From contig BAOK01000001.1 in NCBI GenBank assembly GCA_000509225.1, forward strand, positions 2,697,142 to 2,761,141: DNA of 64,000 nt. Reading direction: 5' to 3'. Position 1 is the stretch's first letter; each line of letters starts with the position of its first letter. The notes under the pieces are model-generated. The model was not told the DNA's origin. It did not search any database and was given only the letters and a program-made list of their open reading frames with translations. Shown piece after piece: positions 46,605-56,409 of the stretch. The DNA comes from Parvibaculaceae bacterium Mf 1.05b.01. Its GTDB lineage: Bacteria; Pseudomonadota; Alphaproteobacteria; Parvibaculales; Parvibaculaceae. Position numbers and translations under genes: made by a program.

Positions 46605-49600
46605 CAGACGTCACCCCCGCCCTGTGCCGCCGTCCACTCGCGGACGCGGGCCAGGTGATCATAATCTCCCCAAAGCGCCTGAAACTGAACACGCGGGCGC
46701 GACAGGAAGGGTGTGCCCTCGCTTTCATAGCGCTGCAAGAGGGCGACAAGTCCCTCCAACACGCCCGCCGCATCCGCGCTGCCATCCTGCGACACCTTTT
46801 TCTCCGCCGCACCCGGGTCACCCCCAGACAAGTGGAGATAGGACAGGACCGATACGGGCCGTGCGGCGAGCGGCGTTCCACTGTCAGCGATGAAACCACC
46901 GGCGGCTGCAATGGCGGCTTCCAATGGCAATTGCGGGCTTAAGCCTGCTTCCACCTGTTTCTTTGAAGGTGGCGCGCCGGTTTTGTAGTCATAGATGGCA
47001 AAGGATCCATCCACACGTTCATCAACCCGGTCAGCGCGCGCAGACAGTGTCATCGGTCGATCGAACCCCGGAAGGGCCAGCTCGCCCTTGATCTCAGCAT
47101 GGGTTCGTGTGAGCCCAGTGCGCAGGTCGCTTTCCCAAATCGACATCCAGCGGGCCACCGCTTCATATCGCGGCCACCAAAAGGCTGTCACACCTGGACG
47201 GTTTGGTGCCGTTTCGAAGGCCAGCCTGCCCATCTCCAGAAATGCCGCTTCGACATTACCGGGCAAAGTATCGGGGAATTTCCGGGCGAAGTTTTCCAGC
47301 GCCTGGTGGAGCAGCGTTCCACGTTCCAATGCGCCCGCATCGGCATCCAGCGGATCGAGCGGTTTAAGGCGCAAGACCTTCTTGGCATAGATCGCATAGG
47401 GGTCGCGGATCAGTGTTTCTACTTCAGTCACAGAATATATGTTTGGCCTTGCTGCCAGAGGAGGTTTCGGCTGAGGCGCGGCGCCGGGGACCACAGACTT
47501 TGGCTCATCCAGCTTCTCTGCAATATTCAGATAGCTTGTATCGGGTGTCAGTCCGTCTTTCAGACCCGCACCTTTTAGCAGGCTATCAATCCGCAACAGC
47601 CAGCGCGAGGCAACGGTCGGCGCCCCCTCTACCTTCAAAGACCGGGTGATGATCACGTCCGCGCCACAGGCCGCCTGCACAAAGTCATGAGCGGATAGAC
47701 CAATGCGCCGTTCCGGCGGCTCCAACCCCAGCTCTTCGCGCATGGGCCTGCTGAGCCAGGCATCAATGGGCGCCGCTGTCGGCCAGCTCTCTTCGTTCAA
47801 TCCGCCGAGGACCACCCTGTCGGCACTCAAAAGACGGGCTTCAAGCGGGCCCAGTATCGATAATCTGGGATGTTGACCAAATCGGGGTCTCACCATCTGC
47901 CCGGCGCTGAGTGTTTCGAGCAGGCGTAAATAGGCAAGTGGCTCCATAGCGGTCAGGCTGTCGGCCGACGCGAGCAGCGTCTCCATAAAGAGCGCTGTTG
48001 CTTCGCCTGCATCGCCTCGATAGAGCCGATCGGCTCCGGTGGTGTCATCGCTTACCGCTAAAGCCTCCGCCGCCCGCAAATGAGCGTCAACCAAATCCCT
48101 CAAAGGCAGTTCGTGGAGATCGTAACACTCAAGGAAGGGGCTAACGGCCGCATCCAAGCGGTTGATGAGATCAACCAACCGGTCTTTCTTGTCTTGCTCC
48201 AATTCTGTCTGCGCCAACACATGCCGAAGACCCGCTATGTCCGGGCCAGGCCGGGGACCGCGTAGGAGCGCGCGTTCAAGCTCGCGCGTTCTCTGACCAC
48301 ATTCCGCAGGGTTCAACCCCAATGCAGTCAATGGGTGTTTCAACACATCCAACAAAGAGACGGGTGCGAGGCCTTCCGACGCGGTGACGGCGAGAAGCCG
48401 CAGGAAACCGAAAGGCGCTGTCCCGGTGAGCGGTGTGCCTGCACTATCGTCAATGGGAATATCCCAACGTCCAAGCTCTTGCGCCACACGCCGGGCCAAA
48501 GACCGGTCCGGGGTTACCAGAATGCCGGTGCGCTCAGGCACCTCCAGAGTTTCGCGTAATGCACAGGCTATTGCCGCTGCTTCCTCTCGCGGGGTCGGTG
48601 CCTCAATCAATGTGAGACCTGTTGTGGCGGCGGCTTGATCGAATGCGCGCGCGTCTCTCCCACTCCAGGCATCTGTGGTTTCTGCCGGACGTAGCGCGTC
48701 TGACAAAAAGGCGGCGCGGTCCTTTGCGACAGTTGAGGGTTTCGCATGCGGCCATGTCTGCACCTGCTCTCTGTCCGCTCCGATGCTCGCCAGCAATTGC
48801 TTCATGCCATATTGCGGATGAGACGGCCCCACAGCCTGCCAGCCGCGCGCATCAAGTGCCTGATCAAGACCGGGAAGAATCACGGCTCCCTTCGGCAGAA
48901 GAGCAACTGTCTTCAAGAGATCAGCCGTCGCAGGAATGGAGCCCGTTGACCCTGCCGCGATGACCGGGTGCGCTGGCGGATTTGATGCCCAGGCCTCTGT
49001 TTCAGCACGGATTGCCAGGTTGCGTCGTTTCGCAGGATCGATAAGTCCCCGCTCGGCCAGTTCCTGCGGCCAGTAGTCGAGGGCTATCTCCAAAAAGGAA
49101 AGCGTGTGTTGCCAATGCTCGGCGAAACGGTCTGGCACCAGATCCCGCACCTTTGACAGATCAACACCCTCGGTCTCCGCGCTATCAATCAGGTGAGCGA
49201 GCTCTGCCGCAAGCGAGGTCGCCTGCCCGGCGTTTTTTGGCCCGAAGGGACTTCCCCTTCCCCAGGCGAGAATCAGTCTGGCCAGTCGCAATTGCCGGTC
49301 CATACCATCAATCGCAGGCGGCAGATCAAGGCTCCCCGGAACAGCTTCCGCTGGGTCGGCGGTCAGCAACAGTTCTTCTTCGTCCACATCGCCTAGGGGA
49401 CGTATATGCGGCAGCAGAATAGCTTTGCCATCACCGGCACGAAGAAAAGCTTCCGTCAGAGAGCGTACCGCCCGGCGCGTCGGGAGCAGGATGGTGAGGT
49501 CAGCCAGCGCTTCAGGTTTGTCAGAAAGCGTTCCTTGCAAACCAGGGTCTGCCACAAGCGCCCTTGCCAGGGCGTCCAGAAAAGGAACGCCCGGTGGAAT

Positions 49601-49633
49601 GGTGAACAGCGTTGGCAAAGAATCGTGGGCCAT
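46604..49633 (-). CDS. addB: AddB helicase/nuclease subunit
   Basis: 1009 residues, the AddAB partner. The N-terminus resembles degenerate helicase folds (LTILLPTRRAVRSLTEAFL). ILGPLEARLLSADRVVLGGLNEESWPTA is the conserved middle motif, and the C-terminal nuclease has LSARADRVDERVDGSFAIYDYKTGAPPSKKQVEAGLSPQLPLEA. The four-cysteine Fe-S cage of Bacillus AddB is not evident, consistent with the alphaproteobacterial type. TGAGGTC precedes the ATG. Confidence 0.93.
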   Translation of the reverse strand: MAHDSLPTLFTIPPGVPFLDALARALVADPGLQGTLSDKPEALADLTILLPTRRAVRSLTEAFLRAGDGKAILLPHIRPLGDVDEEELLLTADPAEAVPGSLDLPPAIDGMDRQLRLARLILAWGRGSPFGPKNAGQATSLAAELAHLIDSAETEGVDLSKVRDLVPDRFAEHWQHTLSFLEIALDYWPQELAERGLIDPAKRRNLAIRAETEAWASNPPAHPVIAAGSTGSIPATADLLKTVALLPKGAVILPGLDQALDARGWQAVGPSHPQYGMKQLLASIGADREQVQTWPHAKPSTVAKDRAAFLSDALRPAETTDAWSGRDARAFDQAAATTGLTLIEAPTPREEAAAIACALRETLEVPERTGILVTPDRSLARRVAQELGRWDIPIDDSAGTPLTGTAPFGFLRLLAVTASEGLAPVSLLDVLKHPLTALGLNPAECGQRTRELERALLRGPRPGPDIAGLRHVLAQTELEQDKKDRLVDLINRLDAAVSPFLECYDLHELPLRDLVDAHLRAAEALAVSDDTTGADRLYRGDAGEATALFMETLLASADSLTAMEPLAYLRLLETLSAGQMVRPRFGQHPRLSILGPLEARLLSADRVVLGGLNEESWPTAAPIDAWLSRPMREELGLEPPERRIGLSAHDFVQAACGADVIITRSLKVEGAPTVASRWLLRIDSLLKGAGLKDGLTPDTSYLNIAEKLDEPKSVVPGAAPQPKPPLAARPNIYSVTEVETLIRDPYAIYAKKVLRLKPLDPLDADAGALERGTLLHQALENFARKFPDTLPGNVEAAFLEMGRLAFETAPNRPGVTAFWWPRYEAVARWMSIWESDLRTGLTRTHAEIKGELALPGFDRPMTLSARADRVDERVDGSFAIYDYKTGAPPSKKQVEAGLSPQLPLEAAIAAAGGFIADSGTPLAARPVSVLSYLHLSGGDPGAAEKKVSQDGSADAAGVLEGLVALLQRYESEGTPFLSRPRVQFQALWGDYDHLARVREWTAAQGGGDV

Positions 49634-49748
49634 GACCTCAGTCTATCCGGGTGAGGCTACAACGTATTGCGTTTAATCGGAGCCACAAGACGGCGCTCAG
49701 ATCACGCCTTTTTTGGCACTTTGATGAATCACGCACACGCAAAGCGCT

Positions 49749-50462
49749 TTACAGATCGCGCAGGAACCGTTCTGCGTCAGCAAGATCGCTGGGCGTCCCC
49801 ACATGCATCCAGGTTGCCTCCATGCGCAGGCCAAAAAGACGGCCTCGCTCCATCGCTTGGTCCCAGATGAGATTGGTGGAGAAGGGCCCCTCCGGCCCGT
49901 CATCAAACAGCGTCGGTTTGACGATCTGAACGCCGGCAAACATGAAGGGCGCGACGGTCTGTTCCTCCCGGCGGACCAGACGCCCATCAGGCTCCATTGT
50001 GAAGTCGCCCCGGCGTACTTCACCAATCGTGTTGGTGGCGCTGGCAATCATCAAAAGCGCGTCCATATGCTCCGGGTCCCAAGCTTCCATCATGCGCGTG
50101 AGGGTCGGACGGCGGCCTTCAATCCACACACTGTCGGAGTTGAACGTGATTATGGGGTCATCGCCCAATAAGGGTCTGGCTTTCTTGACGCCGCCGCCGG
50201 TGTCAAGAAGGTCTGTGCGCTCATCTGAAATCATGATCTTCGGAGCTGAGAGCCTCTTCAAATGGGCTTCAAGAAGACCTGCGTGGGCATGCACGTTGAC
50301 AACGACCTCGTCTACGCCTGCCGCGCTCAAGCGTGCCAGCGCGTGGTCGATGAGAGGTTTCCCCATAAAGCGAACCAATGGCTTTGGCTTGTCATCGGTG
50401 AGAGGCGCCATGCGTGTGCCGTGCCCGGCGCCCATGATCATCGCGCGTTTAATCTGGGTCAC
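49749..50462 (-). CDS. murU: N-acetylmuramate-1-phosphate uridylyltransferase (MurU-like)
   Basis: 237 residues of the sugar nucleotidyltransferase fold: MIMGAGHGTRMAPLTDDKPKPLVRFMGKPLIDHAL (signature), INFNSDSVW region and FAGVQIVKPTLFD. In the Pseudomonas/Caulobacter recycling pathway it makes UDP-MurNAc from MurNAc-1-phosphate produced by AmgK. It overlaps amgK by 4 bases (GTGA), supporting the pairing. A mannose-1-phosphate guanylyltransferase is the alternative label. Confidence 0.85.
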   Translation of the reverse strand: MTQIKRAMIMGAGHGTRMAPLTDDKPKPLVRFMGKPLIDHALARLSAAGVDEVVVNVHAHAGLLEAHLKRLSAPKIMISDERTDLLDTGGGVKKARPLLGDDPIITFNSDSVWIEGRRPTLTRMMEAWDPEHMDALLMIASATNTIGEVRRGDFTMEPDGRLVRREEQTVAPFMFAGVQIVKPTLFDDGPEGPFSTNLIWDQAMERGRLFGLRMEATWMHVGTPSDLADAERFLRDL

Positions 50463-51574
50463 GCTGGTGTCTCGGCGATCTGCCCTGCGGCGGGCGCATC
50501 TTTCAAAAAATGGTTTTCCACAAAGCGGGCCAGATCGGAAAGGGCGGGATGCGCCAGATTGCGCCTCAAATAATCCTGCGTGCGGGCCATGTGGACCATG
50601 TAACGGGGCTTATTGTCTCGCTTCAAAAGCCGTGGCCACAGTCCCATGAGGCGAAGCGCCCGCTCCGCACCCAGAACGGCGTAAGCGGCTTCAAACTCAT
50701 CAGCGTCAAACCGAGCATCGGCATTCTTCATCGCCTGAACATAATAGCCGCGCATCACCTCTTCACGCTCCACGGGCACGTCCCGGCGTGCATCCTGCAG
50801 AAAGGAGACCGGGTCATACGCAAGTGAGCCGATCAGTGCATCCTGATAGTCAATCAAACCAACACGCTCCAAGCCGCGCCCCTTCGATTGCCAGAGAATA
50901 TTGGGTGAATGAAAATCCCGCAGAAAGAGTGTGCGGGGGCCTGCTTCAATCAGCGGCCAAAGTGCTGTCCAGATTGCGTCATACTCAGCCCGCAAGTCGT
51001 CGCTCGCCTGCGTGCCCATTACCACGGGTAGATACCAATCAAGTGGCATGGCGGTTTCGATGCGGTAAATACCGTCATCAAATGAAGGCACATCATGGGT
51101 GCTTCCATCCCCAACTGACAATAGCCCCGGCGTTCCTGCCTGCTGCAACGCCACGAGAACGTCCAGCCCCGCGCGATACATATCATCCAGCACTTCGCCT
51201 GCAGGGCCCGTACCTTTGTCGATCATGCCACCGAAGTCAGCTGTGCCGAAATCTTCGAGCAGCAGGAAGCCATGTTCTAGGTCACTAGCAATGATATCGG
51301 GCGCGCGCAGTCCGAGGCTTTTGAGGTAAGAACCGACAGCCACGAAGGGGCGTACATCTTCGGCCAGGTGCGCAAGCTTGGAATAGGCGGCATGGGTGCC
51401 TTCTGAAGGTGAATCGGGACCAGCTGGCCAGTCCATAAGAACGCCGTTGGCGCCGTTCAGTGCCAGGCGCTCGTAGCGACGCAGCGACGCATCTCCCTGC
51501 AGGAAGCTTCGTGTTGCGGTTCCCCAGCCTGCACGCTCCAGGAAGGCCGCTAAAAGTTCTTCTCGTTCGCTCAC
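50459..51574 (-). CDS. amgK: Anomeric MurNAc/GlcNAc kinase (AmgK-like)
   Basis: 371 residues of the aminoglycoside phosphotransferase fold. FLLLEDFGTADFG is at the hinge, LFLRDFHSPNILW is the catalytic loop (Asp and Asn of HxDxxxxN-type), and VGLIDYQDALIGSLAYDPVSFLQD binds magnesium. AmgK phosphorylates N-acetylmuramate and N-acetylglucosamine from cell-wall turnover. It sits between tsaE and murU, a conserved alphaproteobacterial order. Confidence 0.87.
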   Translation of the reverse strand: MSEREELLAAFLERAGWGTATRSFLQGDASLRRYERLALNGANGVLMDWPAGPDSPSEGTHAAYSKLAHLAEDVRPFVAVGSYLKSLGLRAPDIIASDLEHGFLLLEDFGTADFGGMIDKGTGPAGEVLDDMYRAGLDVLVALQQAGTPGLLSVGDGSTHDVPSFDDGIYRIETAMPLDWYLPVVMGTQASDDLRAEYDAIWTALWPLIEAGPRTLFLRDFHSPNILWQSKGRGLERVGLIDYQDALIGSLAYDPVSFLQDARRDVPVEREEVMRGYYVQAMKNADARFDADEFEAAYAVLGAERALRLMGLWPRLLKRDNKPRYMVHMARTQDYLRRNLAHPALSDLARFVENHFLKDAPAAGQIAETPA

Positions 51575-51616
51575 GCTCGCCCTCTTGTTCGGCTTTTCTT
51601 GCAGGCCATCCTGGTC

Positions 51617-52144
51617 TCACGTATCATTCTGCAACATTTTCTCTTGCGCGCGGTTAATGCGGTCTTCCCATGAGGCCCCACGCCCCGTCAAGCATGCGAC
51701 GCGCCCATCGCCGACCTCTTTCAGCTCAATGTCCAGCCGTTCGGCCGGGAGCTCATCCGCCATGCGGTCCGGCCATTCAATGAGCAGAAGGCCGCCCTCA
51801 AGCGCTTCTTCCAATCCAAGCTCAATCAGCTCATCAGGATCAGATAGTCGGTAAAGGTCTGCATGCCATATGGGCAGAGAGCCCGCCTCATAGGTTTGCA
51901 CGAGGGTGAAGGTCGGGCTTGGCACATCCTCCCGCAGGCCTGATGCAGCAAGGAGCGTTTGGATGATCGCGCGCGCCAGACTTGTCTTGCCCGCTCCCAG
52001 ATCCCCCCAGAGTGCAATAACGTCACGCTGGCCGACCATGTCCGCCAGCGTTTTGCCGAGCCTGTCCGTCGCCAGGGCGTCAACCAAGGCAATTTCGCAT
52101 GCGCTATCGTTTTGCGCGGTGGGCGGTGGTGTGATCCTACTCAT
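51617..52144 (-). CDS. tsaE: tRNA threonylcarbamoyladenosine ATPase subunit
   Basis: 175 residues with Walker A LWGDLGAGKTSLARAII and SPTFTLVQTYEAGSLPIWHADLYRL, then the family signature WPDRM. Acts with TsaB/TsaD to install t6A37. Starts divergently from the ferredoxin-reductase gene; amgK follows after 42 bases. Confidence 0.94.
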   Translation of the reverse strand: MSRITPPPTAQNDSACEIALVDALATDRLGKTLADMVGQRDVIALWGDLGAGKTSLARAIIQTLLAASGLREDVPSPTFTLVQTYEAGSLPIWHADLYRLSDPDELIELGLEEALEGGLLLIEWPDRMADELPAERLDIELKEVGDGRVACLTGRGASWEDRINRAQEKMLQNDT

Positions 52145-52306
52145 AGGCGTCCTTGTACGCGTTCAATGCATCTGTCTTCAAGGGGCACAGATAACCTGAG
52201 CCATGGCTATCTTTTGGGTATTTTCGGCGGAATCCTTGCGTCCCTTCGCCTCATCGCGCACATTTCACTTGAACTGAACCGGCTGTGGCGGCACATTCAG
52301 ATCAAC

Positions 52307-52330
52307 AAAAGTGACGCATGCGTCACTTTT
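52307..52330. promoter_or_regulatory. 24-bp perfect palindrome, probable repressor operator
   Basis: AAAAGTGACGCATGCGTCACTTTT is self-complementary over all 24 bases (core GTGACGCATGCGTCAC). It abuts a TATAAG element at 52330-52335 and lies 42 bases before the reductase start, where a dimeric repressor (TetR-like size of site) would block the promoter. No regulator gene is adjacent. Confidence 0.75.
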
Positions 52331-52371
52331 ATAAGAGTGTGGTTCAGAGGAAACTGGGAGGAGCATTCACC

Positions 52372-53595
52372 ATGTCAGATGGGGTGATCATTGTCGGAGC
52401 CGGACATGCCGCCGGCCAAGCAGTCGCCAGCCTGCGATCAGAGGGCTATGAAGGCCCGATCACAGTGATCGGCGACGAGCCCTATGTTCCCTATCAGCGC
52501 CCGCCTCTGTCCAAGAAATTCCTGGCCGGTGAAATCGACATTGACCGGGTTTATTTCAAGCCGCCGGATTTTTATGAGAAGTCCAACGCTGAGATGGTCC
52601 TCGGGCGAAAGGTCGTCGAAATCGAACGCCCGAAAAAGATTGTGCATCTAGATGATGGAAGCACGCGGGGGTACGACAAGCTCATTCTGGCGACCGGTAG
52701 CCGTGTTCGCGAGCTCAACATTCCAGGCTTTGACCTGGAAGGCGTGTTTTATCTTCGCACAATCGAAGATGTCGAAGCGATCCAGAGCAAGTTCAATGAA
52801 GGCGGGAAGATGGTCGTCGTAGGTGGCGGCTATATCGGCCTGGAAGTTGCTGCTGTTGCCGCGCAGCGCGGGATTGACGTGACGGTACTTGAAATGGCGC
52901 CGCGGGTTCTTGCCCGCGTGGTCGATCCGATCCTCTCCAAGTTTTATACGAAGGCCCACACAGAAGCCGGCGTCAAAATCGAGACCGGCGTCACGGTTTC
53001 CGGATTTGAAGGATCTAACGGCAAGATCGAGAAGATCGACTGCGGCGACGGCAAAACCTTTGACGCTGATTTTGCCATCGTTGGGGTTGGGATCATTCCC
53101 AATGTGGAGCTCGCCGACGAAGCAGGCCTGAAAGTCGAAAATGGTATTGCCGTTGATGAATTGTGTCGAACGGAAGATCCGGACATTTATGCGATTGGGG
53201 ATTGCACCAACCATCCCAATCCTATTCTCGGCACCCGGTTGCGTCTTGAGTCTGTGCACAATGCCCTTGAACAGGGAAAGACTGCGGCGGCGTCCATTTG
53301 TGGCAAGGAAAAACCATACGCGCAAGTACCGTGGTTCTGGTCAGACCAATATGATCTGAAGCTGCAAATCGTCGGGCTCTCTGCTGGTTATGATGAAGTG
53401 GTGGTGCGGGGCGATCCGGAGAACGAGCGCTCCTTTGCGGTCTTCTATCTAAAAGACGGGGTGATGATTGCCTCTGATGCGGTTAACCGCGCACCGGAAC
53501 ATATGATGTCGCGGAGACTTATTGCTGCGAAGGCAAAAATCCCCGCCGCGAAGCTCGCGGACGAAAGCATCAACATGAAAGACATGGCGAAGTAG
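52372..53595 (+). CDS. FAD-dependent ferredoxin/rubredoxin reductase
   Basis: 408 residues of the putidaredoxin/rubredoxin-reductase family. FAD domain VIIVGAGHAAGQAVASLR and PYVPYQRPPLSKKFL; NADH domain VVVGGGYIGLEVAAVAA; second FAD contact DIYAIGDCTNHPN; C-terminal dimer domain VPWFWSDQYDLKLQIVGL. It passes electrons from NAD(P)H to a small iron-sulfur protein, usually for a P450 or Rieske oxygenase, but no such partner is adjacent. The ATG at 52372 has GGAGGAG upstream. The 24-bp palindrome before it implies control by a dedicated repressor. Confidence 0.9.
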   Translation: MSDGVIIVGAGHAAGQAVASLRSEGYEGPITVIGDEPYVPYQRPPLSKKFLAGEIDIDRVYFKPPDFYEKSNAEMVLGRKVVEIERPKKIVHLDDGSTRGYDKLILATGSRVRELNIPGFDLEGVFYLRTIEDVEAIQSKFNEGGKMVVVGGGYIGLEVAAVAAQRGIDVTVLEMAPRVLARVVDPILSKFYTKAHTEAGVKIETGVTVSGFEGSNGKIEKIDCGDGKTFDADFAIVGVGIIPNVELADEAGLKVENGIAVDELCRTEDPDIYAIGDCTNHPNPILGTRLRLESVHNALEQGKTAAASICGKEKPYAQVPWFWSDQYDLKLQIVGLSAGYDEVVVRGDPENERSFAVFYLKDGVMIASDAVNRAPEHMMSRRLIAAKAKIPAAKLADESINMKDMAK

Positions 53596-53612
53596 CAGGC
53601 TTCACCTTTCAA

Positions 53613-54050
53613 TCAATGAGTTTGACTGAATGCCACCTTGAGCAGCATCTCTCCTGTGGCATCGTGAATGGACCTGCCGGTCTCAATGAAACCGTAACGG
53701 TGGTAGAATCGGCGGCCCGCCAAATTCTTTTCAAACACCTCAAGCCACATTGGCCCTTTCAGAGCAATGGCGTGATCCACCAATGCTCTGCCTAGACCTT
53801 TGCCATGGCAGGATGGATCGAGAAACAGTCCGCCAATCTCATCTCCATTGAGCGCGATGAAACCAACCGGGTCTCCCTCTGTTTCAATCACCCATGTCTC
53901 AGAATGCGGCAAATATACGCGTCGGAGCATATCCGCTTCCTGCTCCACAAATGAGTGATCCAGAAAAGGGTGAGCGATCCGAGTTGCAGCTCTCCAGGCG
54001 GCCTCCAGTGCTGCCGTGTCTTCTACTTTGTATTTTCTAATCATGCTCAC
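53613..54050 (-). CDS. GNAT-family N-acetyltransferase
   Basis: 145 residues. GNAT signatures: ALNGDEIGGLFLDPSCHGKGLGRALVDHAI (acetyl-CoA loop, with HGKGLG as the Q/RxxGxG/A motif) and VFEKNLAGRRFYHRYGFIETGR. The substrate cannot be told. It starts at a GTG (54050) or ATG (54044). Convergent with the reductase, with 17 bases between stops. Confidence 0.83.
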   Translation of the reverse strand: MSMIRKYKVEDTAALEAAWRAATRIAHPFLDHSFVEQEADMLRRVYLPHSETWVIETEGDPVGFIALNGDEIGGLFLDPSCHGKGLGRALVDHAIALKGPMWLEVFEKNLAGRRFYHRYGFIETGRSIHDATGEMLLKVAFSQTH

Positions 54051-54115
54051 GGCACATCATCTCCGGATCCTTCTCGACTTTGATAGCACTTACTGGGTTA
54101 AGTCCATGGGGCACT

Positions 54116-54153
54116 AAAAAAGGGCGTCTCGATTGTACGAGAGCGCCCTTTTC
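54116..54153 (-). terminator. Rho-independent terminator after iorAB
   Basis: On the minus strand GGGCG(C)TCTCG pairs with CGAGACGCCC, flanked by AAAA/TTTTTT, ending 20 bases after the iorB-like stop. The plus-strand copy also has a T-run, so it may work both ways. Confidence 0.85.
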
Positions 54154-54172
54154 TTTGTTCTGCTGTCGCCGC

Positions 54173-56398
54173 TTAGTCAGCAGCTGATGCCAGCCTTGGA
54201 CCCGCTTTAAAGTCATGGTTCATAAGTGGCAAGGAACGCACCCGCTGACCTGTCAGCGTGAAGAGGGCGTTTGCCACGGCCGGCGCGATGCAGGGCGTGC
54301 CAGGCTCACCCAGTCCACCAAACGGTGCATCTGACTCCATAAAGTGGATGTCAATTTCCGGCGTTTGTGCCAGACGAACCGCGTCATAATCCGGGAAGTT
54401 CCCCTGCACGACGGCGCCATCTTCAATGGTGATATCGCCGTAAAGCGCTGCCGTCAGGCCGTAAATGACGCCACTTTCAATTTGTGCGGCGGCCCCATCG
54501 GGATTGACCACCGGACCACAATCAACGGCACAGGTGACTTTGTGGACTTTTGGCTCGCCTGTATCATCGATAGACACTTCAACGATCTGAGCCACGATCG
54601 TGTCAAAGCTCTGTTGAAGGGCGACACCACGCGCATGGCCAGCCGGCAGAGGCGTGCCCCATCCTGCCGCTTCACCTGCCTTTGCAAGCACTGCCTTGTG
54701 GCGCGGGTTGTCCCCGATCAGAGACATGCGGAACTCGAACGGATCCTTGCCAGCGGCATTTGCCACTTCATCCACAAAACTCTCATTGAAGAAAGAGTGC
54801 TGTGTGTGGGCGACCGACCGCCACGCGCCATACGGCACATGGACCGGACTTTCCACATAGCGGATTGATTGGTTCGCTACGGCGTAAGGAATGTGGCTTG
54901 CTTCTGCAGGCTCATCCTTGCGGATATAGCGGTTCACCCAGGCTGTTGGCTCACCCTTGTCATTAAGCGTTGCAGACATATGGGCTGCGACAGCAGGACG
55001 GTAATAGTCATGCTGCACATCTTCCTCGCGCGACCAAACGAGTTTCACCGGACCGCCAACCTGCTTAGCGATTTTTGTTGCCTGGTGAACATGGTTTGAG
55101 GCTGATGGACCGCGACGTCCAAAGCCGCCCCCCAGCATGAAATTATTCACATGCACATTCTCTGGCGCAACACCTGCTACTTCTGCGACAACGTTGCGGG
55201 TTGAAAGACCGTCCTGGGTACCGACCCATACTTCTACCTTGTCATCCTTAAATTCGATGGTGCAGTTCATCGGCTCCATGCAGGTATGCGCAAGGAAGGG
55301 AACTTCATAGCGAGCCTCAATGAGATCGCCGCCTTCAGCCATCGCCGCAACCGCGTCGCCAATCTCGACATCTTCTTCCGACTCGGCATTTTCGAGATTG
55401 TCGTGGAAGGTTGCAAAGATGGACTCTGTCGACACTGACCCATTGCCGCCATCATCAAACTCAACTTCTACAAGTTCCAACGCTTGTTTGGCGCGCCAGT
55501 AATTGTCAGCGACCACTGCAACACCATCGTCTGTCGAGACAACTGCGGTGACACCGCGCTGATTGAGCGCCGCTGACCCATCGAAACTTTTGACAGAGCC
55601 GCCAAATACGGGAGCCTGGCGGATCGCTGCAATTTTCAAGTCGGGACGCTGAACATCAACGCCATACTGCGCTGTGCCATCCACCTTGGAGGGAATGTCA
55701 TAACGTGGCTTGGACGTGCCGATGATTGTGAAATCTTTGCGATCTTTGAGCGTGGGACTCTTGGGCGGGGAATATTCCGCCGCTGCAGCCGCTAGCTCGC
55801 CAAAGGTTGCACTCTTGCCGGAGGCGGCATGGTGTACATGGCTCAATCGAGCGGTCAATTCGCTCTCTGGCACATTCCACTTGTCAGCAGCTGCGCGGAT
55901 GAGCATTTCCTTTGCTGCCGCGCCCGCAACACGCATGCCGTATTGCCCTGTGAAACGCACAGACGTTGATCCACCTGTGATCTGGCCCACCATCATCTCT
56001 GCAATTTTGAAGAAGCTAGCATCCACAACGCCCGTGAGAGCTGAGGGAATGGGTGTCTGACCCACAATATAGCCCTTCGCCAGCGGCCCGTTTGCCCAGA
56101 CATCATCGGCAGGCGCCTGGACCATCTGAACGAGATCCCAATCAGCTTCCATTTCTTCTGCCGCCATCATGGGCATAGATGTATGAACGCCCTGACCCAT
56201 TTCTGAGTGGGGCACATAGACCGTCACTTTGTTATCCGGATCTATCTTCAACCATGTCGTGGTGAAGTGTTCTCCTTCACCTGCCGCAAATGCCTGAGCA
56301 CGTTCTGGTCGCGAAGAGCCGAGAGTGGCATATCCAAGCAGCATGCCGCCGCCGACTACTGTGCCACCTATGAGAAGTTGTCGTCTTGTCGGTTTCAT
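54173..56398 (-). CDS. iorB: Molybdopterin-binding subunit of an aldehyde oxidase/isoquinoline oxidoreductase-like enzyme
   Basis: 741 residues of the xanthine-oxidase-family large subunit. A twin-arginine signal (TRRQLLIGGTVVGGGMLLGYA) sends it to the periplasm, as in IorB. Core segments: VYVPHSEMGQGVHTSM, VDGTAQYGVDVQRPDL, EVWVGTQDGLSTRNVVAEVAG, NFMLGGGFGRRG and GGLGEPGTPCIAPAVANALF (molybdenum-cofactor contacts, with the Glu base in GEPGTP). The ATG at 56398 gives the signal peptide; GGGAAGAG precedes it. It forms a pair with the 2Fe-2S subunit upstream. No cytochrome partner gene is visible. The substrate is not predictable. Confidence 0.9.
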   Translation of the reverse strand: MKPTRRQLLIGGTVVGGGMLLGYATLGSSRPERAQAFAAGEGEHFTTTWLKIDPDNKVTVYVPHSEMGQGVHTSMPMMAAEEMEADWDLVQMVQAPADDVWANGPLAKGYIVGQTPIPSALTGVVDASFFKIAEMMVGQITGGSTSVRFTGQYGMRVAGAAAKEMLIRAAADKWNVPESELTARLSHVHHAASGKSATFGELAAAAAEYSPPKSPTLKDRKDFTIIGTSKPRYDIPSKVDGTAQYGVDVQRPDLKIAAIRQAPVFGGSVKSFDGSAALNQRGVTAVVSTDDGVAVVADNYWRAKQALELVEVEFDDGGNGSVSTESIFATFHDNLENAESEEDVEIGDAVAAMAEGGDLIEARYEVPFLAHTCMEPMNCTIEFKDDKVEVWVGTQDGLSTRNVVAEVAGVAPENVHVNNFMLGGGFGRRGPSASNHVHQATKIAKQVGGPVKLVWSREEDVQHDYYRPAVAAHMSATLNDKGEPTAWVNRYIRKDEPAEASHIPYAVANQSIRYVESPVHVPYGAWRSVAHTQHSFFNESFVDEVANAAGKDPFEFRMSLIGDNPRHKAVLAKAGEAAGWGTPLPAGHARGVALQQSFDTIVAQIVEVSIDDTGEPKVHKVTCAVDCGPVVNPDGAAAQIESGVIYGLTAALYGDITIEDGAVVQGNFPDYDAVRLAQTPEIDIHFMESDAPFGGLGEPGTPCIAPAVANALFTLTGQRVRSLPLMNHDFKAGPRLASAAD

Positions 56399-56409
56399 AT
56401 CTCTTCCCC

